A stretch of DNA of 64,000 nucleotides from Microbacterium sp. SORGH_AS_0862. Lineage in GTDB: Bacteria; Actinomycetota; Actinomycetes; Actinomycetales; Microbacteriaceae. Location: assembly GCF_030818795.1 (NCBI RefSeq), contig NZ_JAUTAY010000001.1:2046001-2110000 (forward strand), read 5' to 3'. Below are positions 58,623 through 64,000 of this stretch, in pieces. Positions within the stretch are counted from its first letter, which is position 1. Each line of letters begins with the position of its first letter. A program made the translations under genes and the position numbers. A model generated the notes under the pieces. It was not told the origin of the DNA and did no database searches. It saw only the letters and a program-made list of their open reading frames with translations.

Positions 58623-58649
58623 GCGGATGCGGCTGGCGGCCGCATCCGC
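58623..58649 (+). terminator. 11-bp hairpin built from GGATGCGG/CCGCATCC between rpmJ and rpsM
   Basis: GCGGATGCGGC (58623-58633) and GCCGCATCCGC (58639-58649) form a perfect stem with a TGGCG loop, 10 nt after the rpmJ stop. No T-tract follows. It places two copies of the enriched octamer face to face. Confidence 0.6.
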
Positions 58650-58765
58650 TCCCACAACTGAACAACGAACAACAGGCAGGATCAGAACCCGCAAGGGGGA
58701 CACCTCGGGCGGAGGCCCGGGCACCGATCCTGCTCCACACCTCCACTCACTCCTAGGAGAGCCGC

Positions 58766-59140
58766 ATGGCACGTCTTGCCGGCGTCGACATCCCGCGCGA
58801 CAAGCGCGTGGTGATCGCACTCACGTACATCTACGGCATCGGCCGTACCCGCTCCGTCGAGATCCTGAAGGCGACTTCGATCGACGAGAGCATCCGCGTC
58901 AAGGATCTGACCGACGACCAGCTCGTCGCGCTCCGTGACTACATCGAAGGCACCTACAAGGTCGAAGGTGATCTTCGTCGCGAGGTCGCTGCCGACATCC
59001 GCCGCAAGGTCGAGATCGGCTCCTACGAGGGCCTGCGTCACCGCCGCGGCCTGCCCGTGCGCGGTCAGCGCACGAAGACCAACGCCCGCACGCGCAAGGG
59101 TCCCAAGCGCACCGTCGCCGGCAAGAAGAAGGCGCGCTAA
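58766..59140 (+). CDS. rpsM: 30S ribosomal protein S13
   Basis: 124 residues. [26 protein letters not shown] and [25 protein letters not shown] are the conserved blocks, the latter reaching P-site tRNA and the subunit bridge. It follows rpmJ by 153 nt, most of it a hairpin and an unassigned leader, and has an AGGAGAG site. Confidence 0.98.
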   Translation: MARLAGVDIPRDKRVVIALTYIYGIGRTRSVEILKATSIDESIRVKDLTDDQLVALRDYIEGTYKVEGDLRREVAADIRRKVEIGSYEGLRHRRGLPVRGQRTKTNARTRKGPKRTVAGKKKAR

Positions 59141-59173
59141 GGCGCGGCCCCCAGGGTTTAGGAGAACACGCAC

Positions 59174-59572
59174 ATGGCACAGGCCAAGTCCGCGGCGCGC
59201 AAGCCCCGCCGCAAGGAGAAGAAGAACATCGCCGTGGGTCACGCCCACATCAAGTCGACGTTCAACAACACGATCGTCTCGATCACCGACCCGTCCGGCG
59301 CCGTCATCAGCTGGGCGTCCTCGGGTGGCGTGGGCTTCAAGGGCTCGCGCAAGTCGACCCCGTACGCGGCCGGCATGGCCGCCGAGTCGGCCGCCCGTCA
59401 GGCCGCCGAGCACGGCGTCAAGAAGGTCGACGTCTTCGTGAAGGGTCCGGGTTCGGGCCGCGAGACCGCGATCCGTTCGCTGACCGCTGCCGGCCTCGAG
59501 GTGGGGTCGATCCAGGACGTCACGCCGCAGGCGCACAACGGCTGCCGCCCGCCCAAGCGTCGCCGCGTCTGA
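59174..59572 (+). CDS. rpsK: 30S ribosomal protein S11
   Basis: 132 residues. The core [21 protein letters not shown] and the C-terminal [17 protein letters not shown], which contacts the Shine-Dalgarno helix region, are intact. It lies 33 nt after rpsM. The rpsD gene that follows it in many actinobacteria is absent; instead a hairpin and the rpoA promoter follow. Confidence 0.98.
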   Translation: MAQAKSAARKPRRKEKKNIAVGHAHIKSTFNNTIVSITDPSGAVISWASSGGVGFKGSRKSTPYAAGMAAESAARQAAEHGVKKVDVFVKGPGSGRETAIRSLTAAGLEVGSIQDVTPQAHNGCRPPKRRRV

Positions 59573-59587
59573 CGTCTCACAGCTTCT

Positions 59588-59628
59588 GGATGCCGGGGCG
59601 CGCCGCCCGACGGTGCGCCCCGGCATCC
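59588..59628 (+). terminator. 14-bp terminator-like hairpin between rpsK and rpoA
   Basis: GGATGCCGGGGCGC (59588-59601) and its perfect complement (59615-59628), 15 nt after the rpsK stop and followed by GCGAGAAAAAC. It probably reduces readthrough into rpoA. Confidence 0.7.
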
Positions 59629-59665
59629 GCGAGAAAAACTCAACACCTCATCCACGCAAGTGTCA

Positions 59666-59671
59666 TATAGC
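59666..59671 (+). promoter_or_regulatory. -10 hexamer TATAGC of the rpoA promoter
   Basis: TATAGC in GTCATATAGCGG lies 26 nt before the rpoA GTG, downstream of the hairpin after rpsK. The -35 (AACACC region) is weak. Confidence 0.5.
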
Positions 59672-59697
59672 GGGCACTTAGCCGAAAGGAACACATC

Positions 59698-60687
59698 GTG
59701 CTCATCGCACAGCGTCCCACTCTGACCGAGGAGAAGATCGGGGAGTTCCGCAGCCGCTTCGTCATCGAGCCGCTCGAGCCCGGCTTCGGTTACACCATCG
59801 GCAACGCGCTGCGTCGCAGCCTCCTCTCGTCCATTCCCGGTGCTGCTGTCACCAGCATCCGCATCGACGGCGTGCTGCACGAGTTCAGCACCGTCCCCGG
59901 TGTGAAGGAGGATGTCACCGAGATCATCCTGAACATCAAGCAGCTGGTCGTCTCGAGCGAGCGCGACGAGCCCATCACGGCCTACCTGCGCAAGACGGGT
60001 GCGGGCGAAGTGACCGCCGCCGACATCTCGGCTCCGGCCGGCGTCGAGGTGCACAACCCCGAGCTGGTCATCGCGACGCTCAACGACACCGCTCGTTTCG
60101 AGCTCGAGCTGACGATCGAGCGCGGCCGCGGCTACGTGTCGGCCACGCAGAACCGCAACGAGTACGCCGAGGCGGGGCAGATCCCGATCGACTCGATCTA
60201 CTCTCCGGTCCTCAAGGTCAGCTACCGCGTCGAGGCCACCCGTGCCGGTGAGCGCACCGACTTCGACAAGCTCGTGCTGGACGTCGAGACCAAGCCCTCG
60301 ATCGCCCCGCGCGACGCCGTCGCGTCGGCCGGTCGCACCCTGACCGAGCTGTTCGGCCTCGCTCGCGAGCTGAACGTCGAGGCCGAGGGCATCGAGATCG
60401 GCCCCGCGCCGGTCGAGACCGTCCTCTCCAACGAGCTGTCGATGCCCATCGAGGACCTCGACCTCTCGGTGCGCTCGTACAACTGCCTGAAGCGCGAGGG
60501 CATCAACACGGTGTCCGAGCTGGTCGCCCTCTCGGAGACCCAGCTCATGAACATCCGCAACTTCGGTCAGAAGTCGGTCGACGAGGTGCGCGACAAGCTC
60601 GTCTCGCTCGGTCTGTCGCTGAAGGACTCGGTGCCCGGTTTCGACGGCGCCCACTTCTACGGCGGATACGAAGAAGACAACGCCTGA
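59698..60687 (+). CDS. rpoA: DNA-directed RNA polymerase subunit alpha
   Basis: 329 residues. The N-terminal dimerisation domain has [25 protein letters not shown]; the C-terminal DNA-binding domain has [20 protein letters not shown] and [13 protein letters not shown], and an acidic tail ends YGGYEEDNA. The GTG start follows AAAGGAAC. It has its own promoter but shares a transcript with rplQ, 35 nt downstream. Confidence 0.98.
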   Translation: MLIAQRPTLTEEKIGEFRSRFVIEPLEPGFGYTIGNALRRSLLSSIPGAAVTSIRIDGVLHEFSTVPGVKEDVTEIILNIKQLVVSSERDEPITAYLRKTGAGEVTAADISAPAGVEVHNPELVIATLNDTARFELELTIERGRGYVSATQNRNEYAEAGQIPIDSIYSPVLKVSYRVEATRAGERTDFDKLVLDVETKPSIAPRDAVASAGRTLTELFGLARELNVEAEGIEIGPAPVETVLSNELSMPIEDLDLSVRSYNCLKREGINTVSELVALSETQLMNIRNFGQKSVDEVRDKLVSLGLSLKDSVPGFDGAHFYGGYEEDNA

Positions 60688-60722
60688 TCCGGCTCACCCG
60701 CGAAATCCTGGAGTAACTGAGA

Positions 60723-61274
60723 ATGCCCAAGCCCACGAAGGGACCCCGCCTCGGAGGCGGCCCCGCACACGAGCGTCTTCTGCTGGCGAACCTTGCCGCG
60801 GCACTGTTCACGCACAAGTCGATCACGACGACCGAGACCAAGGCCAAGCGCCTGCGTCCGCTCGCCGAGCGTCTCATCACGTTCGGCAAGCGCGGCGACC
60901 TGCACGCGCGCCGTCGCGTGCTCTCGGTCATCGGTGACAAGGAAGTCGTGCACGTCCTGTTCACCGAGATCGCGCCCCTGGTGGCCGAGCGTGAGGGCGG
61001 CTACACCCGCATCACGAAGATCGGCAACCGCAAGGGCGACAACGCTCCCATGGCCGTGATCGAGCTCGTGCTCGAGCCCGTCACCAAGAAGAAGGCTGCC
61101 CCCGCCAAGAAGGCCCCCAAGGCGGAGAAGGCTCCCGTCGAGGAAGCCCCCGCCGAGGAGACGGTTGTCGAAGAGGCTCCGGCCGAGGAGACTGTCGTAG
61201 AGGAGGCCCCCGAGGCGTCCGAGGCCGCCGCTGACGAGGCTCCGGCCGAGTCGGAGGAGAAGAAGTCCGAGTAA
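60723..61274 (+). CDS. rplQ: 50S ribosomal protein L17 with acidic repeat tail
   Basis: 183 residues, against about 120-130 for a typical L17. The core ([53 protein letters not shown]) ends near residue 120. The tail changes from Lys/Ala-rich to strongly acidic, with the unit [10 protein letters not shown] twice in tandem and part of a third. The tail is likely disordered and may hang from the tunnel-exit side. It ends the alpha operon before a strong terminator. Confidence 0.96.
   Translation: MPKPTKGPRLGGGPAHERLLLANLAAALFTHKSITTTETKAKRLRPLAERLITFGKRGDLHARRRVLSVIGDKEVVHVLFTEIAPLVAEREGGYTRITKIGNRKGDNAPMAVIELVLEPVTKKKAAPAKKAPKAEKAPVEEAPAEETVVEEAPAEETVVEEAPEASEAAADEAPAESEEKKSE
61140..61211 (+). 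repeat. Tandem 30-nt repeat in the rplQ tail
   Basis: Two 10-codon units (61140-61169, 61170-61199) encode [10 protein letters not shown], followed by a partial third. Synonymous bases differ between units (gtt/gtc, acg/act), so the duplication is not very recent. Confidence 0.7.
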
Positions 61275-61311
61275 TCGGACCCGCCGGGACCTGTCCCGGC
61301 CCCTTTGCACC

Positions 61312-61351
61312 GCGAACCCCGCGTGATCTTCGGATCCCGCGGGGTTCGCGC
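61312..61351 (+). terminator. Terminator of the alpha operon
   Basis: CGCGAACCCCGCG (61312-61324) and CGCGGGGTTCGCG (61339-61351) form a perfect 13-bp stem, with an inner GATC/GATC pair in the loop. A second small hairpin, CCGGGAC/GTCCCGG, lies just after the rplQ stop (61284-61299). Confidence 0.85.
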
Positions 61352-61395
61352 CGTTCACGGCGGGGTGACCGGAGTAGGGGTGTCCGGCAGCGCCC

Positions 61396-63330
61396 TCAGC
61401 CCGCGTCGGGTGAGCCGGGTGCCTGGAACAGCTGGGACCGACGCAGCTCCTGCTCGAAGGCGCGCTGTGCGGAGAACGCGGAGAACCGGGCCTTGGCGCG
61501 TTGCGCGTCGGCGAGAGCGGCGACGACGGTGTCGGCATAGATCCTGCCCCCCGCATCCCCGGGGTGCACCTCGTCGCCCGCGAGCAGATCGAGGTGCGGC
61601 GCGATCGCCGACTGCCAGTCGGCGATCTGCACCCCTCGGTGCGTGCGGGCGAACGCGGCGATATCGGCGTTCACGCCGGCGATCCAGGAGCGCGGCGCGG
61701 ACGCGGTGACGAGCACGAGCTGACGGTCGGGGCCGATGACCTCGAGCACCTGATCGAGGGTGCGCTGCGAGATCGACCCGTTGGTGCCGAGGCCGAGGAC
61801 CACGAAATCGCGCAGTCTGCCGGAGTCCGCGAGGGAGCGCAGGATCTCGGGAGCCGCGGACATCTGACGAGACACGACGGCGTCCACGTCCGCCCCGGGT
61901 AGTGCAGCGAGCAGGCTGGGGGCGGAGGCGAGCATCACGGAGTCGCCGACGGCGGTGACGTCATCGCCCGTGACGGCGTCGTCGTCAGGATCCCCGTCCG
62001 CGATCGTCGGGGCGGGTTGATCCTGCAGCGCGTCCATGCCGGCGGCGACCACGGCCTCGCCGCTGGAGACCGCCGGAGCCGAGACCACAGCGACGGCCGC
62101 GCCGGCGACGAGCAGGAGGCCGGCCGCCGCCGCACCGACGGCCCGCGCTCGAGGGCGCGAGCCCGACGCGAGCGCCCGTCGGAGATCGCCGACGACCGGA
62201 CGCACTCCGCGTCGGCGCACCGGGATCTCGAGAAACCGGTATGACAGTGCGGACAGGATCACTGTCGCGACCAGCGCAGCTGCGCCGATGGTCGGCGGGA
62301 AGGGGCGGTCGACGCTCGTGCCCTGCCAGGCAGCGACCATCAGCACCAGCACCGGCCAATGCCAGAGGTACAGGCCGTACGAGCGTTCGCCGATCCACCG
62401 CAGAGGCGTCGTATCCAGCGCGCGCCCCAGCAGCGACCTCGGCCAGGCCCCCGCCACGATCACGATCGCGGAGAGTGCGCTCGCTGCGACGAGTGCGCCC
62501 GGGAAGGTCGCGGTGCTCTGGCTCTGACCGACCGTCGCGAGCAGGACGAGGCCCGCAAGAGCGGAGGTGCCGAGCGCGGATACGCCTCCTCGTACGACGC
62601 GGCGCCGCATCCAGTCGTGCTCGACGCGCGCGGCCGCGCGCCACGTGACCGCGACGGCGACTCCGATAAGGAGGCCGAACGCGTGGCTGTCGGTGCCGAA
62701 GTAGGCGCGCGTGACGCGTGCTCCCAGGGTGAGCGGGTCGGCGGAACCGGAAGCGACGATCGCCGCCATCCACACCGCGGATGCGGCCGCCGCAAAGAGC
62801 ACCGCGCCGACGCGCATCCAGGCGCGCGGCAGCAGGAGGAGCGCGAGCAGGAGCGGCGGCCACACGAGGTAGAACTGCTCCTCGACGGCGAGGGACCAGA
62901 GGTTGCGGAACAGTTCGCCGCCCCCGGAACCGAAGTAGTCGGCGCCGTCGGCGACGGCCGTCCAGTTGTATCCGAACACGAGCGCGCCCGCGAGCTGTCG
63001 CCCGAGCCCGGCCAGCACGTCGCCGCCGACCAGCCATGCCGCGCTCGCGCACACCGTCAGGACGAGCAGGAGGGCCGGCAGCAGCCGTCGGGCCCGCCGG
63101 CGCCAGAAGGCGCCGAGCGCGACGCGGCCGGTCTCATCATGCTCGCGGAGCAGCAGCGAGGTGATGAGGAATCCGCTGATCACGAAGAAGACGTCGACGC
63201 CGATGAAGCCGCCCCGCATCCACCAGCCGGGAAAAAGGTGGTACACCACGACGAGCGTCACAGCGACGGCACGCAGGCCGTCGAGACCGGCGTAGCGGGC
63301 GCGCGGGTCAAGAGGGGTGTCAGCGATCAT
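61396..63330 (-). CDS. Membrane acyltransferase with C-terminal SGNH domain (OafA/OatA-like)
   Basis: 644 residues. The N-terminal ~375 residues are the ten-helix acyltransferase-3 domain: YAGLDGLRAVAVTLVVVYH (catalytic His), GGFIGVDVFFVISGFLI, FWRRRARRLLPALL and SLAVEEQFYLVWP. A linker helix leads to an extracytoplasmic SGNH-like domain with AVGDSVMLASAP (nucleophile Ser) and a GDEVHPGDAGG block (Asp-His). Such proteins move acetyl groups across the membrane onto peptidoglycan or polysaccharide. It is divergent from truA, and a TAGAAT -10 lies about 29 nt upstream. No clear ribosome site. Confidence 0.9.
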   Translation of the reverse strand: MIADTPLDPRARYAGLDGLRAVAVTLVVVYHLFPGWWMRGGFIGVDVFFVISGFLITSLLLREHDETGRVALGAFWRRRARRLLPALLLVLTVCASAAWLVGGDVLAGLGRQLAGALVFGYNWTAVADGADYFGSGGGELFRNLWSLAVEEQFYLVWPPLLLALLLLPRAWMRVGAVLFAAAASAVWMAAIVASGSADPLTLGARVTRAYFGTDSHAFGLLIGVAVAVTWRAAARVEHDWMRRRVVRGGVSALGTSALAGLVLLATVGQSQSTATFPGALVAASALSAIVIVAGAWPRSLLGRALDTTPLRWIGERSYGLYLWHWPVLVLMVAAWQGTSVDRPFPPTIGAAALVATVILSALSYRFLEIPVRRRGVRPVVGDLRRALASGSRPRARAVGAAAAGLLLVAGAAVAVVSAPAVSSGEAVVAAGMDALQDQPAPTIADGDPDDDAVTGDDVTAVGDSVMLASAPSLLAALPGADVDAVVSRQMSAAPEILRSLADSGRLRDFVVLGLGTNGSISQRTLDQVLEVIGPDRQLVLVTASAPRSWIAGVNADIAAFARTHRGVQIADWQSAIAPHLDLLAGDEVHPGDAGGRIYADTVVAALADAQRAKARFSAFSAQRAFEQELRRSQLFQAPGSPDAG

Positions 63331-63401
63331 GGGGGAGGATCCGGAGGGGAGGCCCGGCCATTCTACGATCCGTGCATGGGCGACTCCGCCGAGTGCCCGC
63401 G

Positions 63402-63407
63402 TAGGCT
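63402..63407 (+). promoter_or_regulatory. -10 hexamer TAGGCT for truA
   Basis: TAGGCT ends 6 nt before the GTG at 63414. No ribosome site; leaderless arrangement. Confidence 0.5.
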
Positions 63408-63413
63408 TGTGCG

Positions 63414-64000
63414 GTGCGGATCCGACTCGACATCGCCTATGACGGCACGCACTTCCGCGGCTGGGCCCGGCAGCCGGGCCTGCGCACCGTTCAGGGCACG
63501 CTCGAGGAGGCCCTCGCGCGGATCGTCGCCGGCACACCGCAGCTGACGGTCGCCGGCCGCACGGATGCGGGCGTGCACGCGAGCGGCCAGGTCGCCCACC
63601 TCGACCTCGATGACGCGCAGCAGGCGAGGCTGGCGGCCTCGCGCCGGTCGGAGTCCGACCCCGTCGCGGCCCTGGCGCGACGGGTCCGGGGCGTCCTGAG
63701 CTCCTACTCGGACGTGACCGTGCACCGAACGACGCTCGCTCCCGACGGCTTCGATGCGCGATTCTCGGCGGTCTGGCGCCGGTACGCCTACCGGATCGCC
63801 GACGATGTCACCGGCTACGATCCGCTGCGACGGGAGTTCACCACGACCGTTCGCGCCGCGCTGGATGTCGCCGCGATGGACGAGGCCGCGCGGTCGCTGC
63901 GGGGGCTGCACGACTTCGCCGCCTACTGCAAGCCGCGCGATGAGGCGACGACCATCCGCACGCTCCTCGAGTTCGATTGGCGTCGCGACGACGAGGGAGC
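63414..64000 (+). CDS. truA: tRNA pseudouridine(38-40) synthase (partial, C-terminus off the right edge)
   Basis: About 195 residues are visible. IRLDIAYDGTHFRGWARQPG and the catalytic Asp51 in AGRTDAGVHASGQ are the TruA signatures; FDARFSAVWRRYAYRI and LHDFAAYCKP follow. The enzyme modifies U38-U40 in the anticodon arm. An insertion rich in Arg and Ser (about residues 68-85) is typical of actinobacterial TruA. The GTG start fits the fixed 6-nt -10 spacing. Truncation is due only to the window boundary. Confidence 0.95.
   Translation, partial: MRIRLDIAYDGTHFRGWARQPGLRTVQGTLEEALARIVAGTPQLTVAGRTDAGVHASGQVAHLDLDDAQQARLAASRRSESDPVAALARRVRGVLSSYSDVTVHRTTLAPDGFDARFSAVWRRYAYRIADDVTGYDPLRREFTTTVRAALDVAAMDEAARSLRGLHDFAAYCKPRDEATTIRTLLEFDWRRDDEG

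Overview
The window is about 64 kb of very G+C-rich chromosomal DNA from an actinobacterium, most likely the Microbacteriaceae (Microbacterium or a close relative). This rests on base composition, actinobacterial gene order (rpoBC / str / S10-spc-alpha), an F420-dependent oxidoreductase gene, a short lid-less adenylate kinase, spc and alpha operons without rpsN and rpsD, many apparently leaderless genes, and a dense GGATGCGG octamer. I found no tRNA, rRNA, CRISPR array or insertion sequence.

Layout. 1-4.2 kb: a reductive pyrimidine (or hydantoin) catabolic operon on the minus strand (beta-ureidopropionase-type nitrilase, dihydropyrimidinase, F420-type LLM oxidoreductase cut by the window edge), divergent from a MocR-type regulator. 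4.2-8.5 kb: a two-component system followed by an ABC transporter. 8.5-14.2 kb: housekeeping and hypothetical genes (SRPBCC protein, ComB-like phosphatase, SprT-like protein, TPR-like protein, spermidine-synthase-like protein) and the 5-oxoprolinase genes pxpA and a fused pxpBC. 14.2-21.8 kb: rpoB-rpoC. 22-28 kb: an alpha/beta hydrolase, two convergent paralogous exported proteins, and four uncharacterised co-directional genes ending in an FHA-domain membrane protein. 28.2-32.6 kb: the str operon (rpsL, rpsG, fusA, tuf).

32.7-44.6 kb is a cell-surface polysaccharide cluster lying between tuf and rpsJ, with terminators on both sides. It encodes three glycosyltransferases, a hexapeptide acyltransferase, a flippase, a polymerase/ligase, a DUF4012 membrane protein, the initiating polyprenyl-phosphate sugar transferase and an LPXTG-type wall protein. 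Together these look like a Wzx/Wzy-type pathway: the priming enzyme loads the first sugar, the glycosyltransferases extend it, and the flippase and polymerase export and polymerise it.

44.6-61.3 kb is one continuous S10-spc-secY-adk-map-infA-alpha block ending in rpoA-rplQ and a strong terminator. A large membrane acyltransferase with an SGNH domain lies on the minus strand, divergent from truA, which runs off the right edge.

The most notable points are: a one-base insertion that breaks the otherwise intact fusA (probably an assembly error), a near-constant 6-nt gap between -10 hexamers and start codons in about a dozen genes (leaderless transcription), the enriched GGATGCGG octamer that is nearly absent from rpoBC, a 69-bp two-tier palindrome near 10.9 kb, and alternative hairpins at the rpsQ-rplN junction. 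All counts were made by reading and are approximate.
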